NCBI RefSeq assembly: GCF_003952485.1
Contig: NZ_CP034447.1
Span: 6,896,501-6,960,500 of the forward strand
Source of the DNA: Mesorhizobium sp. M1E.F.Ca.ET.045.02.1.1
GTDB taxonomy: Bacteria > Pseudomonadota > Alphaproteobacteria > Rhizobiales > Rhizobiaceae
Reading direction: 5' to 3'
Length of the DNA: 64,000 nt
The translations under genes were made by a program, and so were the position numbers. This document shows positions 36,857 through 45,770 of this stretch, one piece after another; position 1 is the first letter of the stretch; the number at the start of each line of letters is the position of its first letter. The notes under the pieces were generated by a model. The model searched no databases, was not told where the DNA came from, and was given only the letters and a program-made list of their open reading frames with translations.

Positions 36857-38269
36857 ATGAACAGCCTGATCGGCCAATTCGACATTTCCGACGATCGCGT
36901 CAAAGAGATCGTCGCCGACACGATCAAAGGCGCCGACGACGGCGAGCTTTTCCTCGAATACAGCGAGAGCGAAGCGCTGATGTTCGACAACGGCCGGCTG
37001 AAGACGGCCAATTTCAACACCGACCAGGGTTTCGGCTTACGCGCCGTCGCGGGCGAGGCCAGCGGCTATGCCCACTCAAGCGATCTTTCCGAAGTCTCGC
37101 TGCTGCGCGCGGCCGACGCCGTCTCGGCGGTCAAGGGCGGCTATTCCGGAACACTCGCCGCTGCGCCTGCCCGTACCAACCGCCACCTCTATGGCGACGA
37201 GAACCCCATCCCCTCGCCTTCCTTCGAGGCCAAGGCGAAGCTTTTGCAGGAGATCGACGCCTGGCTGCGCGCCGCCGATCCTCGCGTGCGCCAAGTGACT
37301 GCCTCGCTCGCCGCCTCCTGGCAGCATGTCGAGATCATGCGCGGCGACGGCCAGATGGTGCGAGACATCCGCCCGCTGGTCAGGGTCAACGTCTCGGTGG
37401 TGGTCGGCGATGGCGATCGCCAGGAGAGCGGCTCCTACGGCATGGGCGGCCGCAAGAGTTTTGGCGAGTTCCTGACCGAGGAAAGCTGGAAGCATGCCGC
37501 AAGCGAGGCGCTCAGGCAGGCGCTGGTCAATCTCGAGGCGGTTCCGGCGCCCGCCGGCACCTTCGATATCGTGCTTTCCAGCGGCTGGCCGGGCGTGATG
37601 CTGCACGAGGCGGTCGGCCACGGGCTGGAAGGCGACTTCAACCGCAAGAAGACGTCGGCCTTTGCCGGCCTGATGGGCCAGCAGGTTGCGGCAAAGGGTG
37701 TCACCGTGGTCGATGACGGCACGATCGCCGAGCGGCGCGGCTCGCTGACCGTCGACGACGAAGGCACGCCTTCGGCGCGCAACGTGCTGATCGAAGACGG
37801 CATACTGGTCGGCTACATGCAGGACCGCCAGAACGCCCGCCTGATGGGCATGAAGGCGACCGGCAACGGCCGGCGCGAGGGCTATGCGCATCAGCCGATG
37901 CCGCGCATGACCAACACCTACATGACCTCGGGCGACACGCCGCCGGAAGAGATCATCGCCTCGGTCAAGAACGGCATCTATGCCGTCTCCTTCGGCGGCG
38001 GCCAGGTCGACATCACGTCGGGCAAATTCGTGTTCGGCTGCACCGAGGCCTACATGATCGAGAACGGCAAGGTGACGCAGCCGATCAAGGGCGCGATGCT
38101 GATCGGCAACGGCCCCGACGCCATGCACCGCGTCAGCATGATCGGCAACGACATGAAGCTCGACAACGGCATCGGCATGTGCGGCAAGGCCGGACAGGGC
38201 GTGCCGGTCGGCGTCGGCCAGCCGCATCTGAGGATGAACCAGATGACGGTGGGCGGCACAAGGGTTTGA
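36857..38269 (+). CDS. tldD: Metalloprotease TldD
   Basis: 470 residues from the ATG at 36857; an in-frame ATG at 36827 is less likely. The zinc motif HEAVGHGLEGD (H-E-x3-H) is at about residue 250, and FGGGQVDITSGKFVFGC and GNDMKLDNGIGMCGKAGQGV are TldD hallmarks. TldD with its partner TldE (PmbA) degrades unfolded peptides and processes microcin-type peptides. No tldE is in this window. Confidence 0.95.
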   Translation: MNSLIGQFDISDDRVKEIVADTIKGADDGELFLEYSESEALMFDNGRLKTANFNTDQGFGLRAVAGEASGYAHSSDLSEVSLLRAADAVSAVKGGYSGTLAAAPARTNRHLYGDENPIPSPSFEAKAKLLQEIDAWLRAADPRVRQVTASLAASWQHVEIMRGDGQMVRDIRPLVRVNVSVVVGDGDRQESGSYGMGGRKSFGEFLTEESWKHAASEALRQALVNLEAVPAPAGTFDIVLSSGWPGVMLHEAVGHGLEGDFNRKKTSAFAGLMGQQVAAKGVTVVDDGTIAERRGSLTVDDEGTPSARNVLIEDGILVGYMQDRQNARLMGMKATGNGRREGYAHQPMPRMTNTYMTSGDTPPEEIIASVKNGIYAVSFGGGQVDITSGKFVFGCTEAYMIENGKVTQPIKGAMLIGNGPDAMHRVSMIGNDMKLDNGIGMCGKAGQGVPVGVGQPHLRMNQMTVGGTRV

Positions 38270-38315
38270 GGACGCCCAATCCGGCAGGCTTGAACAGCAC
38301 CCGCAGCTAGAGTAT

Positions 38316-38341
38316 CTTACCTTTATCTTACACACGGTAAG
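38316..38341. promoter_or_regulatory. Likely operator of the second AbrB/PIN toxin-antitoxin pair
   Basis: CTTACC (38316-38321) and GGTAAG (38336-38341) are exact complements, with another TCTTAC between them. The last arm ends five bases before the antitoxin start, so binding would block translation start and transcription. Confidence 0.5.
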
Positions 38342-38346
38342 CTACG

Positions 38347-38622
38347 ATGGCTGGCGCCGAAAAACTCATAACCACCGTCTCGACCAAGGGACAAGTGATC
38401 CTCCCCAGCGCGATCCGGAAACGGAGGGACTGGGGCGCCGGCACGCGTCTGCAGGTCGAAGACACACCCGAGGGTGTTCTTCTGAAACCAGCGCCGGCCT
38501 TTACCCCGACGCGGCCGGAAGACGTGTTTGGTGTGCTGCCGCACAGCGGCAAGCCGAAGACACTGGAAGAGATGGACGCGAGCGTCCTTGCTGAAGCGCG
38601 GCGGCGCCATGCTCGCGATTGA
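38347..38622 (+). CDS. AbrB/MazE-type antitoxin
   Basis: 91 residues. The AbrB fold is EKLITTVSTKGQVILPSAIR (residues 5-24) continuing RRDWGAGTRLQVEDTPEGVL. The C-terminal part (TRPEDVFGVLPHSGKPKTLE) is the toxin-binding tail of the VapB/SpoVT class. It overlaps the PIN toxin by 14 bp. Confidence 0.88.
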   Translation: MAGAEKLITTVSTKGQVILPSAIRKRRDWGAGTRLQVEDTPEGVLLKPAPAFTPTRPEDVFGVLPHSGKPKTLEEMDASVLAEARRRHARD

Positions 38623-38998
38623 TACCAACCTTGTCGTCAGATACCTGACGAACGACCATCCCGAACAGTCCCCGCGATCCCGGCGGCTGATCGATGGTCA
38701 AGCTGTGTTTGTCGCCGTCACCGTGATCCTGGAGGCTGAGTGGGTGCTGCGCAGCGCCTATGGCTACGGCCAGGCCGAAGTCGTCAGGGCGCTGCGGGCG
38801 TTCGGCGGGCTTTCCACAGTGGAGATGGAAGAGGCCGCGCTTGTCTCCTCCGCGCTTGACCTGGCTGAGGCAGGGATGGACTTCGCGGATGCGCTGCATC
38901 TCGGCAAGTCTGCGCATTGCTCGGGGTTTGCGACCTTCGACCGCAAACTCATCAAAGCTGCTCGGGCTGCGGGGCATAGTGGCGTGCAAGAGGCGTAG
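38609..38998 (+). CDS. VapC-type PIN-domain toxin, second copy
   Basis: 129 residues from the ATG at 38609. MLAIDTNLVVRYLTND has the first Asp at residue 5. VILEAEWVLRSAYGY, MDFADALHLGKSAHC and FATFDRKLIKAARAAG contribute the other acidic residues of the PIN active site. It is a likely site-specific RNase inhibited by the overlapping antitoxin. It is unrelated in detail to the first PIN toxin at 3087-3491. All catalytic residues appear intact. Confidence 0.88.
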   Translation: MLAIDTNLVVRYLTNDHPEQSPRSRRLIDGQAVFVAVTVILEAEWVLRSAYGYGQAEVVRALRAFGGLSTVEMEEAALVSSALDLAEAGMDFADALHLGKSAHCSGFATFDRKLIKAARAAGHSGVQEA

Positions 38999-39100
38999 CT
39001 ACCCGCCGGATGCGAACACGATCGTGTTAGCAAATTATTAAATGTTCAATTGCTTGGGCCGCCGTTTCCGCATTAACTTGGCAGCAATCTTCTCGTTGCG

Positions 39101-39778
39101 GTGGTGTTGGCAGTGCAGCGTTCCCTTGGCGTCCTGACCTCTTCTTTCCTGCTTGGCCTTTTCTCGTTGATCGGCGCGGCATCGCTGTGCGTCGACACAG
39201 CGGCGGCGCAGTCGACCTTGTTCAAGCGGCCATCGACGCAGCCCTCCGCGGACGGGGTTCGCTCCGTCTCGGTTGGAGGGCGCACCAGCGTTCCCTACGG
39301 CTGGCTCGATTTCTGCCATCGCAGGCCGAAAGAGTGCAAGGTGCCTGCCCTGCAGGCCGCGAACGTCAAGCTGACCGCGCAGAACATGCGCACCCTCAAG
39401 CGCATAAACCAGAAGGCGAACCGCGCCATCAAGCCCGTCAGCAACTACGATCACTGGGGCACGATGATGGACCACTGGGACTATCCGGTGGATGGCAAGG
39501 GCGACTGCAAGATCTACGCGCTCTACAAGCGCAAGCTTCTCCTGGAGGCGGGATTTCCGCGGCAAGCGCTGCTGATGACGGTGGTGCGCGACCTGAACAA
39601 TGGAGGGCACACCATCCTGACGGTGAAGACCGACAAGGGCGATCTCGTCCTCGACAATCTGGTCGACGAAGTCCGGCCCTGGAACGCGACCGGCTATTAT
39701 TTCCTGAAGCGTCAGTCGCAGCAGAACCCGAATATCTGGGTGTCGATCAACCAGCGCGGCGGCACGCCGAAGACCTGA
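39101..39778 (+). CDS. Transglutaminase-like cysteine proteinase (BTLCP family)
   Basis: 225 residues. No ATG is near; GTG codons around 39098-39101 begin a signal peptide (VLTSSFLLGLFSLIGAASLC) that ends near residue 36. The catalytic triad is C136 in DGKGDCKIYALYKR, H170 in NNGGHTILTVKT and D185 in LVLDNLVDEV. BTLCP proteins are predicted secreted peptidases or amidases in proteobacteria, often near type I secretion genes; none are here. It is adjacent to the caspase-like gene but on the other strand. Confidence 0.88.
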   Translation: MVLAVQRSLGVLTSSFLLGLFSLIGAASLCVDTAAAQSTLFKRPSTQPSADGVRSVSVGGRTSVPYGWLDFCHRRPKECKVPALQAANVKLTAQNMRTLKRINQKANRAIKPVSNYDHWGTMMDHWDYPVDGKGDCKIYALYKRKLLLEAGFPRQALLMTVVRDLNNGGHTILTVKTDKGDLVLDNLVDEVRPWNATGYYFLKRQSQQNPNIWVSINQRGGTPKT

Positions 39779-39913
39779 CGAATGCCGCCAGGCTCGTAGG
39801 CTGAGCGGCCCGCATAGCCTGGAGCGGACCAGCCTTTACGGGTCTGTCCACAGATACCCCTGCCTTACCAATTCATGGGCCGGAAGTCCGGCCCATGAAT
39901 AGCTGCTCGACGC

Positions 39914-42622
39914 CTATTGCTGGCAAGCCGGTTCGTCCGGCTGTCCGCAAGACCGCTTCTTCTTGAACTGCGGCTGCGGCTGCTCCTGCGGGACACGCCG
40001 CTCTTGCATCTGCGGTCTCGGCTCAGCGCGGAATTCCGGCTTCGGCTCCGATCTCTGCGGCCGGAGCATCTGCTCGCTCGGCCTTTCCTGCCTGAACTGG
40101 CGCTGCGCATTCTCGTTCGGCCTGTTGACCTTGAAGTTGCGCTGGACGTCGACCCCCGCGCCGCCGGAACCTTCTTCGTTCTGCAGCCTGCGGAACTTCC
40201 TGCTCCGGTCGTTCCCGCCGGCCGAGCCCTGATTTTCGTCGGAGAACACGGACGGATTGTTCCTCCTTAGCCGCTTCTGAATGCTCGGCCCGTTGTCGGC
40301 CGGCTCACCGTTGACGGTCGGCAGCCTGCGGAACTTCCTGTTCTTCACGTTCCCGTCGACCGAGCCCTGGCTCTGGTCGAAGAACATGTCCGGATTGTTC
40401 CTCCTAAGCCGCTTCTGCACGCTCGGCCCGTTGTCGGCCGGCTCGCCGTTGACGGTCGGCAGTCTGCGGAACTTCCTGCTCTTATTGTCGCGGTTGGCCG
40501 AGCCCTGATCGCCCGGTTCGACAATGGACTGGCCGGCGGACAAATCCCTGCGCGTCAGCTTCTTGGGTTTGCCGGACGGTATGTTCGGATTGTTCTTCCC
40601 GAATCTCTGCTGGGCGCTCTGGCCATTGTCGGCCGGCATGCCGTTGACGGTGGGCAGCCTGCGCAATTTCTTGCCCTTCTGCTGACCGCTGCCCTGCTCT
40701 CCGGTCGCGGCGCCGGGATTTCCCGTCGCCTCCTGGTTGCCGCCTACAATGCCTTGCTTGCCGAACTGCTTCCTGGACTTGTTGCCTGGCAAATTCCGGC
40801 CGTCGAGCACCGGTTTGCCGTTGACGAGCGGCAGCGTTTTGCCATCGGCTCCCGGCAAGGCGTGGTCGGTTGAGAGCTTGCGGGTTGTGGAGGGGACCTC
40901 CGACTGCGGAGTCGTGGCACCAGGCTGCTGACCCTGGATAGCGCGCTGGCCGGGCTTCAGCGGCAAGCCGCTCTGCTCCTGATTGAACTGGGCGCGACCG
41001 GTCGCGGCCGCCCTCTTTTTCAGCACCGGCGGTAGCGCGACCCTGGCCGCCAGCGCCGCACCGGTGCCGACGGCAGCTCCAGTCATTTTCTGGCGAGTGG
41101 TGAGGCCGCCCTCGGCATTGCCGCTTGGCTGTACGGCCTGATTGGTGATCTCGTTGTTGATCACCGTGTTATTTATGACCGTCGCGTTGTGGATGTTGTT
41201 GAAGATGATGTTGTCCCGCGGCGGCACGATGTCATGCGGCGGCCTGACCCATACGGGCACGGGCACGAAGACCGGCACCGGCAAAACAAAGACCTCGACC
41301 GGCGGCCGCGGCGGCGGCAGCACGATGAAATCCGGCGGCGGTGGCGGCAGGAAGATGATTGTGACCGGCGGCGGCGGTTCGAAGTCGAAATCGGGGTCGT
41401 CGAAATAGAGCACCGGGCGATCGACATAGACGATCTCCTCCGGCGGTGGCGGTGGCACATCGTAGATGATAACGGTGAAGCTCAGCGGCGGCTCGAGCTC
41501 GGCATCGAAATGTCTCAGCCGGCGCCGCGCGTCCCAGGCATGCGGCCCGTGCGGATAGCGCTCGAGGTAGGACCAGTAGGCTTCCGGCGTGTCCTGCATC
41601 CAGGTCTCACGCCAGGTGATCGCCTCCCGCCGCGCGGCGATGATGGCGCGCACCCGCTTGGCCATCGGATCGTGCGGATAAGCGACCAGGAAATCCTGGT
41701 AGCCGCGCAGCGTGTCGCGGTCGAGCGCCGCGACATAGGCGTCGCGGGCATCAAAGTCGCGAATTTCCCTTGTCCGGTTGGCTTGGGATTCGGCCTCGGA
41801 AACCTTGGGTGCCGGCGCATCCGGCGCGCGGTCGAAGAAGACGAAGGGCGCGCTGATCTTCGAGGCGTCCCAAGGCACCTCGGCGCCTTCCGTCACCTCG
41901 TTGACGCGCAGGCGCGTGCGGTCGAACACATCCTCGAGCGGCAGGCCGCCCTCGCGCATCATCTCGGCCAGCGCCTGGGCATAGGCGCCGTAAGGTCCCT
42001 TGCCCTCCGGCGCGACGGTACCCGGCGCGGCATTGAAGGCAATCAGCATGTTCGGGTCGGGATCGACCAGCGCGAGGCCGCCGGCCAGCGGCTGTTTCGT
42101 CTGCGGGAAGGCATTCGGCCGCGCCGCGTCGAGCACCACGATGTTGACCTTCGTCGGCAGCGCGGCAAGCGGCCGGGTGAGGTCGGAGACCCGAATGGCC
42201 TGGATCGGCACATCGGCGGGATTGGCGATGTTGGCGTCGACCGGCAGGAAATAGTTCTCGCCTTCGAACTGGGCGCCGTGGCCGGCAAGGTAGACGAAAA
42301 CGACCGCGTCGGGGCCGGCGGCCGAAACCTTGGCAAGGAAATCGCGGAAGGCGCCGCGCAGCGATTCCTGGTCGACATCGCGCGCCCCGACCACGTCGAA
42401 CCCGGCCGCTTGCAAGGTCTGTCCGATCAGCCCGGCGTCATTCGCCGGGATCGCCAGTTCGCCTGACGAATACGCGGCATTGCCGATGACGAAGGCGAGG
42501 CGTTTTTGCTCTTGCGCAAGCACTCCCGTCGCGGACGCGACGGTTAACACGACAAGAACGACGATGAGGCCGATAAATTTCTGAAGCGTTTGCATCGCAA
42601 TGCGCCGTCCGTTGTCCGCCAT
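39914..42622 (-). CDS. Caspase-fold (peptidase C14) protein with Ala in place of the catalytic Cys and C-terminal repeats
   Basis: 902 residues. A signal peptide or anchor (FIGLIVVLVVLTVASATGVLA) is at about 16-36; a start at 42595 is also possible. The caspase domain (37-270) has RLAFVIGNAAY, the His in FVYLAGHGAQFEGENYFLP (H115), but the Cys motif reads IVVLDAARPNAF, Ala at 167 where orthocaspases have Cys. A Pro-rich segment (370-460) follows, then EVFVLPVPVFVPVPVWVRPP, a possible helix near 515 and a basic repeat region (600-880). The repeats carry RRLPTVNG.PADNG. It is likely a non-catalytic scaffold. Confidence 0.88.
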   Translation of the reverse strand: MADNGRRIAMQTLQKFIGLIVVLVVLTVASATGVLAQEQKRLAFVIGNAAYSSGELAIPANDAGLIGQTLQAAGFDVVGARDVDQESLRGAFRDFLAKVSAAGPDAVVFVYLAGHGAQFEGENYFLPVDANIANPADVPIQAIRVSDLTRPLAALPTKVNIVVLDAARPNAFPQTKQPLAGGLALVDPDPNMLIAFNAAPGTVAPEGKGPYGAYAQALAEMMREGGLPLEDVFDRTRLRVNEVTEGAEVPWDASKISAPFVFFDRAPDAPAPKVSEAESQANRTREIRDFDARDAYVAALDRDTLRGYQDFLVAYPHDPMAKRVRAIIAARREAITWRETWMQDTPEAYWSYLERYPHGPHAWDARRRLRHFDAELEPPLSFTVIIYDVPPPPPEEIVYVDRPVLYFDDPDFDFEPPPPVTIIFLPPPPPDFIVLPPPRPPVEVFVLPVPVFVPVPVWVRPPHDIVPPRDNIIFNNIHNATVINNTVINNEITNQAVQPSGNAEGGLTTRQKMTGAAVGTGAALAARVALPPVLKKRAAATGRAQFNQEQSGLPLKPGQRAIQGQQPGATTPQSEVPSTTRKLSTDHALPGADGKTLPLVNGKPVLDGRNLPGNKSRKQFGKQGIVGGNQEATGNPGAATGEQGSGQQKGKKLRRLPTVNGMPADNGQSAQQRFGKNNPNIPSGKPKKLTRRDLSAGQSIVEPGDQGSANRDNKSRKFRRLPTVNGEPADNGPSVQKRLRRNNPDMFFDQSQGSVDGNVKNRKFRRLPTVNGEPADNGPSIQKRLRRNNPSVFSDENQGSAGGNDRSRKFRRLQNEEGSGGAGVDVQRNFKVNRPNENAQRQFRQERPSEQMLRPQRSEPKPEFRAEPRPQMQERRVPQEQPQPQFKKKRSCGQPDEPACQQ
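40181..40720 (-). repeat. Tandem 138-bp repeats coding 46-residue units in the caspase-like protein
   Basis: Units start with RRLPTVNG(E/M)PADNG and end with (N/S)RKF. Two adjacent full units begin 138 bp apart (40319 and 40457), an older unit lies nearer the N-terminus and a degenerate one (RRLQNEEGSGG) nearer the C-terminus. Near-identity of the two central units indicates recent duplication. Confidence 0.8.
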
Positions 42623-42763
42623 CCGTTCGGAACATTAACGCCGGGGAGGCAGGAATGTTTCCCTACAGCGCGAAATTAAGGCCCCGCAAAAAGGCGGCTT
42701 TAGGGCGCAATTTCGTCGAAAGAACAGAGGCTTCACAAAACGTCCTGCGGACCCGGTTGTGGA

Positions 42764-44005
42764 CTACCGGCGTCGTCTCGGCTTCTCCAGCAGCGCGACC
42801 GCCTCGACATGCGGCGACCACAGGAACTGGTCGATCGGCGTCACGCTCCTCAACTGATAGCCGCCGTCGAGGAGGATGCGCAGGTCCCGCGCCAGCGTCA
42901 CCGGATTGCAGGACACGGCAGCGACAAGCGGCACGTCCGAGCGGGCGATCTGCTTCGACTGGTCCTCGGCGCCGGCGCGCGGCGGGTCGAAGACGAGTCC
43001 GTCGAAGCCGTTCAGTTCCTTGAAGGTCAGCGGCCGGCGGAAGAGGTCGCGGCGCTCGCTGGTCACCCGCTTCAGGCCGCTGGCGAAGCGGAAGGCGCGG
43101 TCGAGCGCCGCAAGCGCCGGCGCGTCGCCCTCCACGGCATGAACCTCGGACCTAGCCGCGAGCCTGAGCGCGAAGCTGCCGCAGCCGGCGAAGAGGTCGG
43201 CGACCTTTTTGGCCCGCGACAGATGCTGGCCGACGAGACCAGCCATCGTCTGCTCGGCTGCCTCCGTCGCCTGCAGGAAGGCGCCGGACGGCACGGCGAC
43301 GGCGACCGGCCCGAATTGCACCACCGGCTTTTTCGGCTCGACGATGACCTCGCCGTCGACGGAAAGCCTCGCCAAACCCTCGGCCATCACGAAATTGGAG
43401 GCGATGCGGCGCTGGTTCTCGCCGAGCGTGCCGGCATCCTGGACGGCGACGTCCAGTCCGGACGCGGTGACGGTGACCGTCATGTGGAAGGCTTTGGGTG
43501 TGGCGCAAACCAGATCGGCCAGCCTCCGCAAGCGATCGAGCGACGCAACGACCACCGGCAGCGAGATCGGGCATTCCTCGATCGGGATGATTTCGGAGGA
43601 ATGTGCGCGCACGAAGCCGAGCAGCATGCCGGCCTCGCTACGCCTTGCGCTGAAGACAACGCGGCGGCGGGTCTGCGGCGAGCAAGGCACCAGCGCGTCG
43701 ATCTCGCCGGCGATGCCCTTGGCCTTCAGCGCCTGCACTACCCGCTCGCGCTTCCACTGGCGATAGGCCCCGGCCTCGAAATGCTGCAGCGCGCAGCCGC
43801 CGCATTCGGTGAAATGGCGGCAGGCCGGATCGACCCGGAGCGGCGAGGCCTCCAGAACCGACATAAGCGTCGCGCGGTCCTTTTGGCGTGCCGCGGTGAC
43901 CGTCTCGCCCGGCAGCGTGAACGGGATGAACACCTCGCCTCCATCGGCGCCGGCGATGCCGTCGCCCTGAGCGCCAAGCCTGGTGATGGTGAAGCGCGCG
44001 CTCAT
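42764..44005 (-). CDS. 23S rRNA uracil-5-methyltransferase, RumA/RlmD type
   Basis: 413 residues. An N-terminal TRAM-like domain (FTITRLGAQGDGIAG) is followed by the iron-sulfur cluster CRHFTECGGCALQHF. The SAM motif is VADLFAGCGSFALRLA, FDPPRAGAEDQ is the catalytic Asp motif and AAVSCNPVTLARDL carries the catalytic Cys. Members methylate U1939 or U747 of 23S rRNA. The start overlaps the tlyA stop (ATGA), so they are coupled. RlmD and RlmC cannot be distinguished here. Confidence 0.9.
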   Translation of the reverse strand: MSARFTITRLGAQGDGIAGADGGEVFIPFTLPGETVTAARQKDRATLMSVLEASPLRVDPACRHFTECGGCALQHFEAGAYRQWKRERVVQALKAKGIAGEIDALVPCSPQTRRRVVFSARRSEAGMLLGFVRAHSSEIIPIEECPISLPVVVASLDRLRRLADLVCATPKAFHMTVTVTASGLDVAVQDAGTLGENQRRIASNFVMAEGLARLSVDGEVIVEPKKPVVQFGPVAVAVPSGAFLQATEAAEQTMAGLVGQHLSRAKKVADLFAGCGSFALRLAARSEVHAVEGDAPALAALDRAFRFASGLKRVTSERRDLFRRPLTFKELNGFDGLVFDPPRAGAEDQSKQIARSDVPLVAAVSCNPVTLARDLRILLDGGYQLRSVTPIDQFLWSPHVEAVALLEKPRRRR

Positions 44006-44775
44006 TTCGATCCCGCATCCTTGATCGCGGCGAGCAGGAACTCGCGATTGCCGTCGCCGCCTTCGATCGGCGACGGATGCAGCCCAAGCACGCGCCAGCC
44101 CGGTATGCCGGAAAGCCAGTCGCGCAGACTTGCGGCAATGCGTTCGGCATCGCTTGGATCCCTGAGCAGCCCGCCCTTGCCGATCGCCTCGCGGCCGGCC
44201 TCGAACTGCGGCTTGACCAGAAGCAGCGCCCTAGCGCCCTCGCCCGCCAACGCAAGCGCCGGCGGCAGCGCCAGTTTCAGAGAAATGAAGCTGACATCGC
44301 AGACCAGGAAATCCGGGATACGGCCGCCGAGATCGGCAGTCGTCAAATCGCGGGCGTTCAGCCCCTCGATCATCATCACGCGCGAATCTCCGGCAATATC
44401 GGGATGCATCTGGCCATGGCCGACATCGATCGCCGTGACATGGGCGGCGCCGCGTTCGAGCAGCACCTGAGTGAAGCCGCCGGTCGAGGCGCCTATATCG
44501 AGCGCCTCGCTCCCCGAAGGATCGAGCCCGAAACGGTCGAGGCCGGCAATCAGCTTCAGCGCCGCGCGCGACACATAGGCCTGCGCCGGATCGTCGATGG
44601 CGACGCGGCAGTCCGGCGCGACGGACTGTCCGGGCTTGCGGGCAGCGCTGCCGTCAACGCTGACCGTGCCGCGCTCGATCGCGTCGCGGGCGCGCGAACG
44701 GCTGGCGAACAGGCCGCGCCCGACGAGCAGTTCGTCGAGCCGGAGGCGCGCGCCGGCTGGCAAAGGAGAGTTCAT
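44002..44775 (-). CDS. tlyA: TlyA-type rRNA 2'-O-methyltransferase
   Basis: 257 residues. The N-terminal S4 RNA-binding domain (LRLDELLVGRGLFASRSRAR) is followed by an FtsJ/RrmJ methyltransferase core with ALDIGASTGGFTQVLLERGA, the Asp in FLVCDVSFISL and the lysine in LLVKPQFEAGREAIGKGG. TlyA proteins methylate 16S and 23S rRNA at cytidines. It overlaps the downstream rlmD-like gene by four bases. In Rhizobiales it often follows dxs, as here. Confidence 0.92.
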   Translation of the reverse strand: MNSPLPAGARLRLDELLVGRGLFASRSRARDAIERGTVSVDGSAARKPGQSVAPDCRVAIDDPAQAYVSRAALKLIAGLDRFGLDPSGSEALDIGASTGGFTQVLLERGAAHVTAIDVGHGQMHPDIAGDSRVMMIEGLNARDLTTADLGGRIPDFLVCDVSFISLKLALPPALALAGEGARALLLVKPQFEAGREAIGKGGLLRDPSDAERIAASLRDWLSGIPGWRVLGLHPSPIEGGDGNREFLLAAIKDAGSK

Positions 44776-44879
44776 TGGCCTTCATTGGCGAAAGCCGGAC
44801 GCGAAGGCAATGGGAGCCTGTTGAATATGGCGCGCGGCGCGGCAGAATGCGGGCCTTCATCCAACCTGAGGAGGAGGCA

Positions 44880-45281
44880 ATGCTCAAGGGAACCTGCCAT
44901 TGCGGCGCCGCGCACTGGACCCTGGAAGGCGATCCGGGATCGATCACGGCCTGCAATTGCACGCTTTGCCGCCGCTACGGCACGCTCTGGGCCTACGATT
45001 ATGCCGACGAGCGCATCCACATCACAGGTCCGATGCGTTCCTATACGCGCGCCGAAGTGGCCGAACCCGCGCTCGAGATATTGTTCTGTCCGAAATGTGC
45101 CTGCGTACTTGCCTGGCGCGGCTTGCGGTCCAGTTCGAGCGGCCGTACGCGCATCGCCGTCAATGTCAGGCTGGCGCCGCCGGAGGCCGTCGCCGATCTG
45201 CCGATCAACCATTTCGACGGTCTCGACACGTTCGACGATCTGCCACGCGACAGCCGCTGCGTGCGCGATATGTGGTTTTAG
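44880..45281 (+). CDS. GFA-family (glutathione-dependent formaldehyde-activating-like) protein
   Basis: 133 residues from the ATG at 44880, which has GAGGAGG four bases upstream; the longer frame from 44775 overlaps tlyA. MLKGTCHCGAAHW (C-x-C) and CNCTLCRRYGTLWAY (C-x2-C), then LFCPKCACVLAW with two more cysteines, form the zinc centres of the GFA fold. Many family members have no proven activity with formaldehyde. It is a plus-strand gene inserted into an otherwise minus-strand run. Confidence 0.88.
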   Translation: MLKGTCHCGAAHWTLEGDPGSITACNCTLCRRYGTLWAYDYADERIHITGPMRSYTRAEVAEPALEILFCPKCACVLAWRGLRSSSSGRTRIAVNVRLAPPEAVADLPINHFDGLDTFDDLPRDSRCVRDMWF

Positions 45282-45562
45282 AAGACCGTCTGCGAGACCG
45301 GGCGCTCGACGGCCGGCATCAGGCCGTCATTGTTGGAGGCCTGCTTGCGCGGCTCGACCGGAGCGGGCGCAGCCGGCGCCGCTTCCGGCAGCACAACCAG
45401 TTGAGCGACCTGCTTATAGGAGAAACCGCCCCGGATATCGCCCATCTTGCCGGCAACGATCTCGACCACCGCTTTCTCGAGGTTGCGATCGTAACGCGTT
45501 TCGGCTGCCGCCGGCGCGGCCATGGCCATCGCAAGGGCCATGCCACTTAGGAACGATTTCAT
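45278..45562 (-). CDS. Small secreted hypothetical protein
   Basis: 94 residues. A signal peptide (FLSGMALAMAMAAPAAA) ends near residue 20. The mature part carries ETRYDRNLEKAVVEIVAGKM, DIRGGFSYKQVAQLV and a Pro/Ala-rich stretch. I do not recognise a family. It overlaps the GFA gene tail by four bases on the opposite strand. The dxs gene is about 210 bp upstream. Confidence 0.7.
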   Translation of the reverse strand: MKSFLSGMALAMAMAAPAAAETRYDRNLEKAVVEIVAGKMGDIRGGFSYKQVAQLVVLPEAAPAAPAPVEPRKQASNNDGLMPAVERPVSQTVF

Positions 45563-45684
45563 TGTTCTTATCCCCGCCTAAGGACCAAGGTCTTAGCAGG
45601 GCGCCGTTGAAAATCGACCAAAAGACAGGGTAACCGAACCGCCAAACGGAAGCGTTAACAATGAGTTACGATTTCTGGTTTAAC

Positions 45685-45728
45685 GCAATTCCGGACGCAA
45701 AACCGCCGTGCACTTTCGCTGGGATTGC
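45685..45728. repeat. GCAATTCC-type hairpin repeat, dxs 3' copy
   Basis: GCAATTCCGGACGCAAAA and CTTTCGCTGGGATTGC flank the CCGCCGTGCA centre. It is 40 bp past the dxs stop. The arms show compensating-type differences from the other copies (GCAAAA against CTTTCGC is less perfect). Confidence 0.6.
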
Positions 45729-45770
45729 TTCCAAAGCCGGCAAACAGATTCAGCGCGTTGAGAATTAGAT

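Noticed and set aside
40181..40720. Possible CRISPR array in the repeated region
   Set aside because: The repeats are 138 bp, coding and in frame within the caspase-like protein; there are no short direct repeats with unique spacers.
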